Source: Deltaproteobacteria bacterium (GTDB taxonomy: Bacteria; Desulfobacterota; Desulfuromonadia; Geobacterales; Pseudopelobacteraceae). Taken from it: 64,000 nucleotides of DNA. The stretch spans positions 44,295 through 108,294 of the forward strand of contig JAJYCS010000001.1 in NCBI GenBank assembly GCA_021778115.1, written 5' to 3'. The translations under genes and the position numbers were made by a program. Shown here one piece after another: positions 1 through 9,319 of the stretch (position 1 is its first letter; each line of letters begins with the position of its first letter). The notes beneath the pieces were generated by a model. It was given only the letters and a program-made list of their open reading frames with translations, did not search any database and was not told the DNA's origin.

Positions 1-644
1 TGCGGTCTGAGCTCCTCCGCGGTATGGTCGAGGTGCCGGCTGAAGGCCGAGATGATGGCCCGGTTCGGGCGGCCTGGGCGTTCGTAGGTGCCCGGTGCGG
101 GGACCGTCTCGTCAGTCGGGCTGTTCAGGCCGGCCAGACCGGGGGGGATGGACGGGGCCACCGTGGCGCGGGGTGGCCCGTCAACGGTCTCGGGCGGCGC
201 CTGGATCTGGGGTGGCGCCCCCTCTGGCAGGGAGGGCTGCTGCAGCGCCGGTATGACGCTGGGCGGCTGGCCGTTGTCGGAAGGCGCCGGTGCAGGGGCG
301 AGGAGGAGGGCGGTCACTGCCTGTTCCAGGTGTTCGTCGGCCAGGGTTGGATCGAGGATGGCCGCAAAACGGGCCGTTAGTTCGGGGTCCAGATGTTCCG
401 CTGGGGAGATCAGGGCGAAGCGGGCCTTGCGTCTGCCCAGGCGCGATCTCAAATGTTTGAGCAGGATGTCGGCGGAAAGTCCGGAGAGGTGGTTCTGGAT
501 GATGATCAGCTCAGGTTTCAGCCGTTCCAGCTCCTCGATGCCACGGTGGATCTCGCCCACCACCACCGGCTGGTCCCCGGGGACCGGGAGCCGCTCGAAC
601 AGGGCGGCGATGCGAGGAATATCGGTGATGACCAGCGTGATCAT
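1..644 (-). CDS. Partial CDS running off the left edge: receiver-like N-terminal domain followed by a Pro/Ala-rich linker
   Basis: Manual translation from ATG at 644 (minus strand) is open to base 1: MITLVITDIPRIAALFERLPVPGDQPVVVGEIHRGIEELERLKPELIIIQNHLSGLSADILLKHLRSRLGRRKARFALIS... then a Pro-rich linker. Absent from the ORF track because it has no stop inside the window. Confidence 0.75.
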   Translation of the reverse strand, partial: MITLVITDIPRIAALFERLPVPGDQPVVVGEIHRGIEELERLKPELIIIQNHLSGLSADILLKHLRSRLGRRKARFALISPAEHLDPELTARFAAILDPTLADEHLEQAVTALLLAPAPAPSDNGQPPSVIPALQQPSLPEGAPPQIQAPPETVDGPPRATVAPSIPPGLAGLNSPTDETVPAPGTYERPGRPNRAIISAFSRHLDHTAEELRP

Positions 645-787
645 GGTGGCTCCGGTGGGTGAAGGCTGGCCTATCTTACGGGAAGGGGGCGTAACAGGCA
701 ACAGGGAATCGCGCCCCGTTTCCCTTGCCTTTCCTGCGGTGAATCGGGTAATCTCGGCCAGTACTTAAGGATTGCGAGGAACCGGCT

Positions 788-2188
788 ATGCTGTCTCCCC
801 TCATCATCGAACAGCTGCGGGCCATTGTGGGCCCGGAGAATATCGCCACCGACAGGCAGGATCTGATCTGTTACGGCTATGACGCCACCCAGATGGAGTT
901 TCTGCCCGATGCGGTGGTCCATCCGGCCAACCCGCAGGAGGTGGCCGAGGTCTTGAAGCTGGCCAATGCCAAGCGTTTCCCGGTCTTCCCCCGCGGCGCC
1001 GGCAGCGGTTTCACCGGCGGCGCTCTGCCCAAGGCCGGCGGCGTGGTGCTGGTCACCACCCGGATGAACCGGATCCTGCGGATCGACACGGAAAATCTGA
1101 TCGCCGAGGTGGAACCGGGAGTGGTGACCGAGGAGTTTCAGATCGCCGTGGAGAAGCTGGGGCTGTTCTACCCCCCTGATCCGGCCTCGCTCAAGTTTTC
1201 CACCCTGGGGGGGAACGTGGCCGAAAACGCCGGCGGTCCGCGCTGCGTGAAGTACGGGGTGACCCGCGACTTCGTGATGGGGCTGGAGGTGGTACTGCCC
1301 TCCGGCGCGATCATCCGCACCGGCACTGAGACCTACAAGGCGGTGGTGGGCTACGATCTCACCCGCCTTTTGTGCGGCAGCGAGGGGACCCTGGGGGTGA
1401 TCACCAAGATCATCTTTAAGCTCCTGCCCTTGCCCGAGGCAAAAAAGACCATGCTGACCATCTTCGATTCCATCGATGGCGCGGCCAAGGCGGTCTCCAC
1501 CATTATCGGCAACAAGATCATCCCCACCACCCTGGAATTCATGGACTACGCCACCCTGCAGTGCGTGGAAAAGCGTTTCAGTCTGGGAATCCCGCCGGAA
1601 GGGCGGGCGGTGCTCTTGATCGAGGTGGATGGCGATCGTGAGCTGATCGAGAAACAGGCCGTCCGCATACAGGAACTGATTGCGCCGTTGGGGCTGGTGC
1701 AGTGCACGGTGGCCAGGGACAATGCCGAGTCCGAGGCGCTGTGGCGGGTGCGGCGGCTGGTGTCCCCCTCGCTGCGGGACGTCAATCCGACCAAATTCAA
1801 CGAGGATATCGTGGTGCCCCGCAGCAAGGTGCCGGAGGTGATCCGGCGCATCGAACGTATCCAGCAGAATTACGCCATCCCGATCGTCAACTTTGGTCAT
1901 GCCGGAGACGGCAACATCCATGTCAACGTGATGATCGACAAGGAGATTCCCGGCCAGGAGGAGAAGGCCCACGAGGCGATCAAGGAGATCTTTCAGGCCG
2001 CCCTCGATCTGTACGGCACCATGTCGGGCGAACATGGGGTGGGGCTGGCCAAGCAGCCGTACATTGAGTTGGAACTGAATCCGGCCCAGATCGCCGCCAT
2101 GCAGGCGATCAAGCTGGCGCTGGACCCCAACAATATCCTGAACCCCGGCAAAATCTTCCCCTGGAAGGAGCAGACCCATGCAGCATGA
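788..2188 (+). CDS. glcD: FAD-linked oxidase, glycolate oxidase GlcD-like subunit
   Basis: 466 aa; FAD-binding motifs PRGAGSGFTGGALP and FSTLGGNVAENAGGPRCVKYG, C-terminal GHAGDGNIHVN and GEHGVGLAK. Confidence 0.9.
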   Translation: MLSPLIIEQLRAIVGPENIATDRQDLICYGYDATQMEFLPDAVVHPANPQEVAEVLKLANAKRFPVFPRGAGSGFTGGALPKAGGVVLVTTRMNRILRIDTENLIAEVEPGVVTEEFQIAVEKLGLFYPPDPASLKFSTLGGNVAENAGGPRCVKYGVTRDFVMGLEVVLPSGAIIRTGTETYKAVVGYDLTRLLCGSEGTLGVITKIIFKLLPLPEAKKTMLTIFDSIDGAAKAVSTIIGNKIIPTTLEFMDYATLQCVEKRFSLGIPPEGRAVLLIEVDGDRELIEKQAVRIQELIAPLGLVQCTVARDNAESEALWRVRRLVSPSLRDVNPTKFNEDIVVPRSKVPEVIRRIERIQQNYAIPIVNFGHAGDGNIHVNVMIDKEIPGQEEKAHEAIKEIFQAALDLYGTMSGEHGVGLAKQPYIELELNPAQIAAMQAIKLALDPNNILNPGKIFPWKEQTHAA

Positions 2189-2444
2189 TGAGGCAAAGGA
2201 ACGTCAGGAGGCATCGCTGCTGGGACGCCTGTTTTCTCTGGAGGCGGCGCTGCTGCTGATGGGGATCGCCTCCCTGGTCTACGGCCTGGTAACCACCAAC
2301 TCCATGAATATCTTCTTCGGTCTGGTGATCGTCCCCGGCGTCTTCGTGCTGAATAGGGTGAAGAAGAAGGACTGGAAGGCCCACTGGGCGGCCTTGGAAG
2401 AGGCACAGCGTAGGGAACAGGAGCGCAGGCGCGATGGCCGCTGA
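2178..2444 (+). CDS. Small membrane protein of unknown function
   Basis: 88 aa with two hydrophobic segments; overlaps the glcD stop and the maf start (translational coupling). Confidence 0.7.
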   Translation: MQHDEAKERQEASLLGRLFSLEAALLLMGIASLVYGLVTTNSMNIFFGLVIVPGVFVLNRVKKKDWKAHWAALEEAQRREQERRRDGR

Positions 2445-3021
2445 GCCGTGTATCATCCTGGCTTCCGCCTCTCCCCGCCGAGCCGAACTGCTGGCGCTGG
2501 CCGGGATTCCGTTCAGGGTGGCCCCGGCCGATATCCCGGAGGAGCCGCTGCCCGGCGAGGAGGCGATCCCCCATGCCCTGCGTCTGGCCGAGGGAAAGGC
2601 CCGGACCGCGGCCGGGCGGGAGCAGGCGGGGCGGTTTTTCATCGGCGCCGATACCATTGTGGCGCTGGATGGCGGGATCATGGGGAAACCGAAGGACGGC
2701 GATGACGCCTGCCGGATGCTGGCCTCCCTCTCGGGGCGCAGTCACGAGGTGGTCACCGCCTATTGCGTGCTGGACCGTCTGGAGGATGTCGCCATCTGCC
2801 GGGTGGTGCGAACGGTGGTGCAGTTTGCCGTACTCAGGGCGGAGGAGATCGAACGGTACGTGGCCAGCGGCTGCCCGCTGGACAAGGCTGGCGCCTACGC
2901 CATTCAGGGAGGGGCGGCCCACTTCGTGCGGGAGATCCGCGGATCCTATACCAATGTGGTGGGGCTGCCCACCTGTGAACTGTACGAAACCTTGCAGCAG
3001 CTGGGGGCGCTCACACCATGA
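2434..3021 (+). CDS. maf: Maf-family nucleotide pyrophosphatase
   Basis: ILASASPRRAELLALAGIPF, GADTIVALDGGIMGKPKD, and GCPLDKAGAYAIQGG motifs. Confidence 0.93.
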   Translation: MAAEPCIILASASPRRAELLALAGIPFRVAPADIPEEPLPGEEAIPHALRLAEGKARTAAGREQAGRFFIGADTIVALDGGIMGKPKDGDDACRMLASLSGRSHEVVTAYCVLDRLEDVAICRVVRTVVQFAVLRAEEIERYVASGCPLDKAGAYAIQGGAAHFVREIRGSYTNVVGLPTCELYETLQQLGALTP

Positions 3022-3704
3022 CGGCCATTGCCGAACATCTGGACGCTGTCCGGCAGCGTATCGGGCAGGCCGCCGAGCTGGCCGGCCGTGACCCGGCCTC
3101 CGTCCGGCTGGTGGCGGTCTCCAAGACCAGGCCGGCCCAGGATGTTGAGGCCGCCTTCCAGGCTGGTCAGCAGCTGTTCGGCGAAAATTACGTCCAGGAG
3201 TTGGCGGCCAAGTCGGCAGCTGTCAGATCGCCGGTCGAATGGCATTTCATCGGCCATCTGCAGAGCAACAAAGTGAAGTACCTGGCCGGTCTGGTCAGCC
3301 TGATCCATTCTGTTGACCGGCTCTCGCTGGCGGCAGAGATCAGCCGGCAGTGGGGAGAGCTTGGCGGTTGCTGCGACCTGCTGGTGCAGGTAAATGTCGC
3401 CCAGGAGGCCACCAAATCGGGCACCAGCACTGAGGAGGCGCTGGCCCTGGTCCGGCAGGTGGCGCAGCTTCCCCATCTGCGGGTGCGGGGGTTGATGACC
3501 ATGCCCCCCTTTTTTGATGATCCGGAAGGGGCGCGTCCTTTTTTTCGCGGATTGCGCCTGCTGGCAGAGCAGATAAGGGCCGCCGCAATTCCGGGGGTGA
3601 CCATGGACGAGCTTTCCATGGGGATGTCTGGTGATTTCGAGGTGGCCATCGCGGAGGGGGCCACCCTGGTGCGGGTGGGGACGGCGATCTTTGGTGAGCG
3701 TTAA
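3018..3704 (+). CDS. yggS: YggS-family pyridoxal-phosphate homeostasis protein
   Basis: [56 protein letters not shown]. Confidence 0.93.
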   Translation: MTAIAEHLDAVRQRIGQAAELAGRDPASVRLVAVSKTRPAQDVEAAFQAGQQLFGENYVQELAAKSAAVRSPVEWHFIGHLQSNKVKYLAGLVSLIHSVDRLSLAAEISRQWGELGGCCDLLVQVNVAQEATKSGTSTEEALALVRQVAQLPHLRVRGLMTMPPFFDDPEGARPFFRGLRLLAEQIRAAAIPGVTMDELSMGMSGDFEVAIAEGATLVRVGTAIFGER

Positions 3705-4261
3705 CGACCTGCGTCGCTGTAGCCGCAGGTCACCAGTTCCAGGCTGCCGTCGTCGGGGCAGAACAGCAGCCCGTGAATCGGCACGTCGTTCGGCAGGAGC
3801 GGATTGGTACGCAGGATGCCCACTACCCGTTCCACGTTTTCCCGCGGGTGGGAAAAGGCCCCGACCCATTGGGCCAGGTCCGGTATCAGCCGGTTGATCT
3901 CCTGGGCGGCCACGCCCCGTGCCAGCATCTTGGCCCGCAGACTTTCGCCATCAACGCTGGACATGCCGCAGTCCTTGTGGCCGATGACAATCACCTCCTC
4001 AACCCCCAGCTCATAGATCGCCACCACCAGACTGCGGATTACCCCCCCCTGATGGGGGTCGACGATGGTATTGCCGGCGTTCTTGATGATCTTGGCGTCG
4101 CCCCGGGTGATCCCCATGGCCGGCTCAAGGAAATCCACCAGCCTTGTATCCATGCAGGTGAAGATGGCCAACTGCCGCCGGGGGGACTTGGAGAGGGGCG
4201 GAAAGGCGTTGGGGCGGGTAAAGGTGATGTTGTGGCGCAGAATCTCGTCAAGCAGGGTCAT
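3701..4261 (-). CDS. Beta-carbonic anhydrase
   Basis: CMDTRLVDFLEPAMGITRGDAKIIKNAGN and GHKDCGMSS zinc-site motifs; start taken at MTLLDEIL (4261), downstream of the ORF-track start. Confidence 0.9.
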   Translation of the reverse strand: MTLLDEILRHNITFTRPNAFPPLSKSPRRQLAIFTCMDTRLVDFLEPAMGITRGDAKIIKNAGNTIVDPHQGGVIRSLVVAIYELGVEEVIVIGHKDCGMSSVDGESLRAKMLARGVAAQEINRLIPDLAQWVGAFSHPRENVERVVGILRTNPLLPNDVPIHGLLFCPDDGSLELVTCGYSDAGR

Positions 4262-5036
4262 GGTCCGGCTCCTCCGGCACAGCTGGGGTGGACCCGTCCA
4301 CTCGGGGGGACGGGCGCTGCAGGTCCTCAACGATTTTGAGCACGAAACGCTGGGCCGTCTCCATGGCCCGTGGCAGGTCCCAGCGGGCGAGGTCACGGTC
4401 TTCCACGAGATTGCTGATGCCACGTATCTCCAGGCAGGGGATGCCGTAGCGCAGGGCCACCAGGGCCACCGCCGCGCCTTCCATGTTTTCGCAGATCGCC
4501 TGGTACCGCTGCGCCAGCTCCAGGCCGCGGGACAGGGCGCCGCTGCAGGTCGAGACGGTCAGAAAAGAGCCCCGTGCCAGGCGGACGCCGTGGTTTGCAG
4601 CCAGCTGCATCGCCTTCTCAGCCCCATGGCGCGACAGGGGGATGCGGTTGAAATACTGACGTCCCCTCCGGGTGACCAGCGGCAGCCCCATGGCCTTCAG
4701 GTCCAGCCAGCCGGACGGCGTGGCCACCCCTTCATCGGCGAACAGTTCGTCGCTGGCCACGGCCAGGTCGCCCACCGCAAGGCCGCTGCCGGGGTAGGCG
4801 CCGCCGCAGCCGGTCACGATGACCAGCCCCGGACGGTGTCGCTCCAGCAGGGCGGCGGCGGCAGCAGCGGCATTGGCCTTCCCCACGCCGCCGGCGCAGC
4901 AGATCAGCCGGGTCTCCCCCAAAAAACCCTCGATGGTGGGGAATACCCCCTGCCCGCCGGTGCAGCCCCCCTCCAGGGAATGCGACAGTATCTCCAGCTC
5001 GCGGGGAACGGCCGCCATGACCAGGGTCGGTTTCAC
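4248..5036 (-). CDS. mqnB: Futalosine hydrolase (menaquinone biosynthesis)
   Basis: Nucleoside-phosphorylase fold: GGVGKANAAAAAAALLERHRPGLVIVTGCGGAYPGSGLAVGDLAVASDE...ICENMEGAAVA. Confidence 0.85.
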   Translation of the reverse strand: MKPTLVMAAVPRELEILSHSLEGGCTGGQGVFPTIEGFLGETRLICCAGGVGKANAAAAAAALLERHRPGLVIVTGCGGAYPGSGLAVGDLAVASDELFADEGVATPSGWLDLKAMGLPLVTRRGRQYFNRIPLSRHGAEKAMQLAANHGVRLARGSFLTVSTCSGALSRGLELAQRYQAICENMEGAAVALVALRYGIPCLEIRGISNLVEDRDLARWDLPRAMETAQRFVLKIVEDLQRPSPRVDGSTPAVPEEPDHDPA

Positions 5037-5863
5037 GGCTGCACGGTGCCGGCTGTCTGCCGGTCATCTCGCCGGTCCAGTTCCACTGCGGCGTAGGCCG
5101 AGTGGTTATGGATCGACTCGAAGTTCTCCGCCTCCACTGAAAACCAGGTGACCTGTTCCAACGCCGCCAGCCGCAGGTAGGCCTCCCGCACCATATCTTC
5201 GACAAAGCGGGGGTTCAGGTAGGCCTGCTCGGTGACCTGCTTCTCATCGGCCCGCTTGAGCAGGGCGTAAAGAGGGCTGCTGCCACACTGTTCCATCAGC
5301 TCCACCAGGTCTTCGATCCAGAGAAAATCGCGATACCGCACCTTGACGGTCATGATGCTGCGCTGGTTGTGGGCGCCGAAGCGAGAGAGTTCCTTGCTGC
5401 AGGGGCAGAGGGAGGTGACCGGCACCTTCACCTCCAGCACGAAGTCCAGGTGGTCGCCAGCCAGAGAGGCGTCAAAGGCGCAGGGGTACTCCATCAGGCT
5501 CCGGGCCTTGGAGACCGGCGCCGCCTTGTCGATGAAGTACGGGAACTCCACCCGCAGATGGGCGGTGGCGGCCCCGAGCCGCTGACGCATCTCCTGCAGG
5601 ATCTCCTCCAGCCGGTCCAGGGCGATCTGTTCCCGATGCCGGTTCAGGATCTCCACGAAGCGGCTCATGTGGGTCCCCTTGAACTGATGCGGCAGGTCCA
5701 CGTACATATCCACCCGTGCCACGGTGTGCTGCAGTGTATGCCGCTTATCCTGGACCACGATCGGGTAGGAGATGTTCTTTACCCCCACCTTGCGGATTGG
5801 GATCCGGCGGTGGTCGCGGCTCTGCTGTAGATCAGGCATGGTCTGCGGCTGCATGGCGCTCAT
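5033..5863 (-). CDS. folE2: GTP cyclohydrolase FolE2 (type IB)
   Basis: [13 protein letters not shown]..., [23 protein letters not shown] typical of the FolE2/MptA family; start chosen at MSAMQPQ (5863). Confidence 0.9.
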   Translation of the reverse strand: MSAMQPQTMPDLQQSRDHRRIPIRKVGVKNISYPIVVQDKRHTLQHTVARVDMYVDLPHQFKGTHMSRFVEILNRHREQIALDRLEEILQEMRQRLGAATAHLRVEFPYFIDKAAPVSKARSLMEYPCAFDASLAGDHLDFVLEVKVPVTSLCPCSKELSRFGAHNQRSIMTVKVRYRDFLWIEDLVELMEQCGSSPLYALLKRADEKQVTEQAYLNPRFVEDMVREAYLRLAALEQVTWFSVEAENFESIHNHSAYAAVELDRRDDRQTAGTVQP

Positions 5864-6455
5864 CCTCCTCAACTGCCCTCCTGACCTCCGCCCAGACCCC
5901 GTCACGCCCCTCCCGGGAGAGGGCGGAGAAGTGCAGCAGCAGCGCACGGTCCATCTGCAACCGGCCGGCGATGGCGGCGGTTTGCCGGGCCAGCTCATTT
6001 TTGGTGACCTTGTCGCATTTGGTCAGTACGATGATCGGCTGGCGGCCGTAGGTATGCAGCCAGGCCAACATCTGCAGGTCGTCATCCGAGGGTATGCGGC
6101 GGATATCCAGTATCAGCACCACGGCCTGCAGGGTATCCCGTCCCGACAGGTAGCGTTCCATCATCGGTCCCCACTGGCGCTTCACCTCCAGCGGCACCCG
6201 GGCGTAGCCGTAACCCGGCAGGTCTACCAGATTGAGGGCCATATCGTCGCCAGTGACCTGAAAGAAGTTGATGAGCTGGGTACGGCCGGGGGTTGCGCTG
6301 GTCCTGACCAGCCCTTTGCGTTCCACCAGCACGTTGATCAGGGAGGATTTGCCCACATTCGACCGGCCGGCAAAGGCGACCTCTGGCAGCGAGGGCGGAG
6401 GGTAATCGGCCGGTTTAACGGCGCTTTTTATGAAGGTTGTACTCTTGATCCGCAT
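5832..6455 (-). CDS. engB: Ribosome-biogenesis GTPase YsxC/EngB
   Basis: [40 protein letters not shown]. Confidence 0.95.
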   Translation of the reverse strand: MRIKSTTFIKSAVKPADYPPPSLPEVAFAGRSNVGKSSLINVLVERKGLVRTSATPGRTQLINFFQVTGDDMALNLVDLPGYGYARVPLEVKRQWGPMMERYLSGRDTLQAVVLILDIRRIPSDDDLQMLAWLHTYGRQPIIVLTKCDKVTKNELARQTAAIAGRLQMDRALLLHFSALSREGRDGVWAEVRRAVEEDERHAAADHA

Positions 6456-6783
6456 GGTTGGCGCATTATAGGCGTCGCCCGGTCCGGTTGCAAGAATGAA
6501 ACGGAATAGTCAGCTTTCCGTAGCCAAGGTGCGCGTTATGTGGTACATAGAAAACCGTGCAGGATACTCCGGAAGCCGGCAGGTGGTTATGGCGGATCAG
6601 GTGGTTGACAGCATACGGTTGGTAGCCGGAGAGGCCCATCCCCTCTGCGGCGGCAGCTTATACGATGGCCCCCCCGGTATCCCGGCAGTATCCCCCGTAT
6701 CGTGCAGAACCGGCAGCTCCCCAGGTTTTCAGGCCCTGCGTCATTTCCCCGGACAAAGATTACACGCACAGGAGGAGGCAGCA

Positions 6784-7206
6784 ATGGAGAATGTCAATGC
6801 CAAGGATCGTAATGGCCACACCCAGCTGATCACCGCATCCAAGGAGGGGCGGGTCGAGTCGGTGCAGGATCTGCTCCGGCGCGGCGCGGATATCACGGCC
6901 TCCAGTGATAAAGGCAAGACCGCCCTGCATTATGCCGCTGCCAACGGTCAGACCGAGATAGCCAGGATGCTGCTTGAAAAGGGGGCCGAGGTGGACTCAC
7001 GGGATCGGGAAGGGCATACCCCGCTGATGCTGGCCGCCATCTATGGCTGCAACAAAACGGTGCAGCTGCTGCTTGAGGCCGGGGCAGACCCCCGCGCCAA
7101 GACGAAAACCGGCAACACCGCCTCCCTCTATGCCGAGAACAACAATCATCCTGTGGCCACGACCCTGCTTAGAAAGGCCGAGCGGGTAAAACACGGCAAC
7201 GCCTGA
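6784..7206 (+). CDS. Ankyrin-repeat protein
   Basis: MENVNAKDRNGHTQLITASKEGRVESVQDLLRRGADI... plus three further ankyrin repeats; RBS aggagg just upstream. The upstream part of the track ORF (6496-6783) looks non-coding. Confidence 0.85.
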   Translation: MENVNAKDRNGHTQLITASKEGRVESVQDLLRRGADITASSDKGKTALHYAAANGQTEIARMLLEKGAEVDSRDREGHTPLMLAAIYGCNKTVQLLLEAGADPRAKTKTGNTASLYAENNNHPVATTLLRKAERVKHGNA

Positions 7207-7311
7207 TGCGCGGGCGTCCCGTCGGTTTTCGTCCCGGCGGGGCGCCCGTCACCGTATGAAGGACTGCAGCTCGTTGCAGTCTGCAGGTAAGATACTGCAA
7301 GGAGCCTTTTC

Positions 7312-7875
7312 ATGCTGACCACCTCTGATTTCAAGCGCGGACTGGTTATCCAGCTCGACGCCGCCCCCTGTCTGATCCTGGATGTGACCTTCCAGTCCCC
7401 TTCCGCCCGTGGGGCAAACACCATGGTCAAGACCCGTTATCGCAACCTGTTGACCAACCAGGTCCTTGATCGGACCTTCCGCTCAGGCGACAAGGTGGAT
7501 GAGGCCGATTACGAACGGCATAAGGGGCAGTTCCTCTATGCCGATGGCAGCGGCGGGGTCTTTATGGACCTGGAGACCTATGAACAGTTTGAGATGGGTG
7601 AGGAGGGTTTCACGCCGTTGGCCCCCTATCTACTGGAGGGTACCGAGGTGACCCTGGGGCTTTTCGAGGGGCGGATGGTGGCGGTAGAGCTGCCGCTCAC
7701 GGTGGAACTGACCGTGACCGAGACGGCGCCGGTGATCAAGAACGCAACCGCGACGGCCGAGACCAAGGACGCCCTGCTGGAGACCGGCCTCAGGATCAAG
7801 GTCCCTCCGTATCTGGAAAGCGGGGTCAGGGTAAAGGTGGATACCCGTGATGCCCGCTTCATAAGCCGTGCCTGA
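7312..7875 (+). CDS. efpL: Elongation factor P paralogue, EfpL/YeiP type
   Basis: MLTTSDFKRGLVIQLD...DVTFQSPSARGANTMVKTRYRNL; the loop resembles YeiP (IQSPTARGAATLYKMRF) rather than the canonical KPGKG/KPGRN loop of EF-P. Confidence 0.85.
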   Translation: MLTTSDFKRGLVIQLDAAPCLILDVTFQSPSARGANTMVKTRYRNLLTNQVLDRTFRSGDKVDEADYERHKGQFLYADGSGGVFMDLETYEQFEMGEEGFTPLAPYLLEGTEVTLGLFEGRMVAVELPLTVELTVTETAPVIKNATATAETKDALLETGLRIKVPPYLESGVRVKVDTRDARFISRA

Positions 7876-7937
7876 TAGGGCAGCGCCGGAATGACTTGAC
7901 AGTAACGCGCAAGTTCCGGTACCTTTATAATTTCGAC

Positions 7938-8014
7938 GGGCCTATAGCTCAGTTGGCTAGAGCCACCGGCTCATAACCGGTTGGTCCCAGGTTCGAGTCC
8001 TGGTGGGCCCACCA
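7938..8014 (+). tRNA. tRNA with CAU anticodon (Met, or Ile2 if lysidinylated)
   Basis: GGGCCTATAGCTCAGTTGGCTAGAGC CACCGGCTCATAACCGGT...GGTTCGAGTCC...TGGGCCCACCA; 7-bp acceptor stem, anticodon loop CTCATAA, encoded CCA. Confidence 0.97.
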
Positions 8015-8089
8015 TATCTTTTCAACGTCAGGGGATCAGACCGGATGCGGTCACCGAGCACGCGACCAGCCTCGCCTACAGCCGTACCA

Positions 8090-8119
8090 GAGTGCATGCC
8101 TACAAGCTGCACTCTTTTT
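8090..8119 (+). terminator. Rho-independent terminator after the tRNA
   Basis: GAGTGCA...TGCACTC stem followed by TTTTT. Confidence 0.75.
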
Positions 8120-8130
8120 GTTTCTTGTTG

Positions 8131-9249
8131 ATGAAGTTGGCCAGAGTTTCAGACATAGCTGGAATTATTAACAAAAAATATCCCTTCGCCAAAGCCGAGG
8201 AGTGGGATAACGTCGGTCTGCAGCTGGGGGATCCGGCTAGTGAGGTGGAGCGTATCCTGGTCGCCCTGGATCCGCTCTCTGCAGTCCTGGACGAGGCGCG
8301 GCAACGGGCGTGTCAGCTGCTGATCACCCATCATCCGCTCATCTTCAAACCGCTGCGCCAACTCACCACCGCATCACCCACCGGCCGGTTGCTGCTGCGG
8401 GCCGTCAACCATAACCTGGCTGTGCTGGCGATGCACACCAATTACGACATAGCCGCTGACGGCTTAAACGATCTGCTGGCAGCTCGGCTGGGGTTGCAGG
8501 ACCTCCGTCCCCTCAGGGTGACGGGCCGTTCCACCTTGGTCAAGCTGGTGGTCTTTACCCCCGAGACCCACCTCGAAATGCTCCGCCGGGCCCTTGCCGA
8601 CTCTCTCTTCGCCGTGGGCGCCTATCGGGATTGCAGTTTTGCCGCACCGGGAGAGGGGACCTTCACCCCACTGCCCGGCGCGCAGCCTGCCATCGGCCGT
8701 ATCGGCAGGTTGGAGCGGGTTGCGGAACGCCGTCTGGAGGTGTTGATCCACCAGGATCAGCTCACCGGGGCCATCGCGGCTATCAAGGCGGTGCACCCCT
8801 ACGAGGAGCCTGCCATTGACTGTTACCCGGTGCTCAATGAGGCCTTACCTCAGGGGTTGGGACGGATCGGCCGTCTGCCGGAGCCCTGCCCCCTTGCCAT
8901 CCTGAGCGATATGGTGCGGGAGCGCCTTCATGCCGGTCTGGTGCGGTTGGTGGGCGATCCAGGGCGGCAGATCCGTACGGTGGCCCTCTGCAGCGGCAGC
9001 GGGGCCTCTCTGCTGCCGGATGCGGTGCGGGCAGGCGCGGATCTGCTGCTGACCGGCGATTGCAGCTATCATCAGGCGAGGGAGGCGGAGGCGAACGGCA
9101 TCGCCCTGCTGGATGCCGGCCATTTTGCCACCGAGCAGCTGATGGTGCCAGGGGTGCAGCGGTTTTTGCAGGAGGCCCTGGCAGCTGCCGGCTACGACGT
9201 TGAAGTGTTGGCTGCGGAGGGGGAGCGGGATCCCTTCCAGCTGAGATAG
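8131..9249 (+). CDS. NIF3-family (GTP cyclohydrolase I type 2-like) protein with inserted YqfO-type domain
   Basis: MKLARVSDIAGIINKKYPFAKAEEWDNVGLQLGDP..., LLITHHPLIFKP, HPYEEPAID insert, LLTGDCSYHQAREAEANGIALLDAGHFATE. The track start at 7981 lies inside the tRNA and is rejected. Confidence 0.92.
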   Translation: MKLARVSDIAGIINKKYPFAKAEEWDNVGLQLGDPASEVERILVALDPLSAVLDEARQRACQLLITHHPLIFKPLRQLTTASPTGRLLLRAVNHNLAVLAMHTNYDIAADGLNDLLAARLGLQDLRPLRVTGRSTLVKLVVFTPETHLEMLRRALADSLFAVGAYRDCSFAAPGEGTFTPLPGAQPAIGRIGRLERVAERRLEVLIHQDQLTGAIAAIKAVHPYEEPAIDCYPVLNEALPQGLGRIGRLPEPCPLAILSDMVRERLHAGLVRLVGDPGRQIRTVALCSGSGASLLPDAVRAGADLLLTGDCSYHQAREAEANGIALLDAGHFATEQLMVPGVQRFLQEALAAAGYDVEVLAAEGERDPFQLR

Positions 9250-9319
9250 CAGTGTAAACGTAGCGGGAAGTGGGAGAAGGTACAGTAAGGGAGCAGAGGC
9301 ATCCCGGGAGGAGACGGTT

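Noticed and set aside
671-2179. 502-aa minus ORF opposite glcD
   Set aside because: High-GC shadow ORF: low-complexity H/Q/G/R-rich translation with no family motif, lying antisense to a clear gene. The same applies to 33903-35633, 36459-37937, 45439-46662, 48229-49218, 52707-53576 and 61395-62441.
6496-6783. N-terminal extension of the ankyrin ORF
   Set aside because: No conserved character; a clear RBS and ATG at 6784 precede the ankyrin repeats.
7981-8130. N-terminal extension of the NIF3 ORF
   Set aside because: It starts inside the tRNA and crosses its terminator; the conserved protein begins at 8131.
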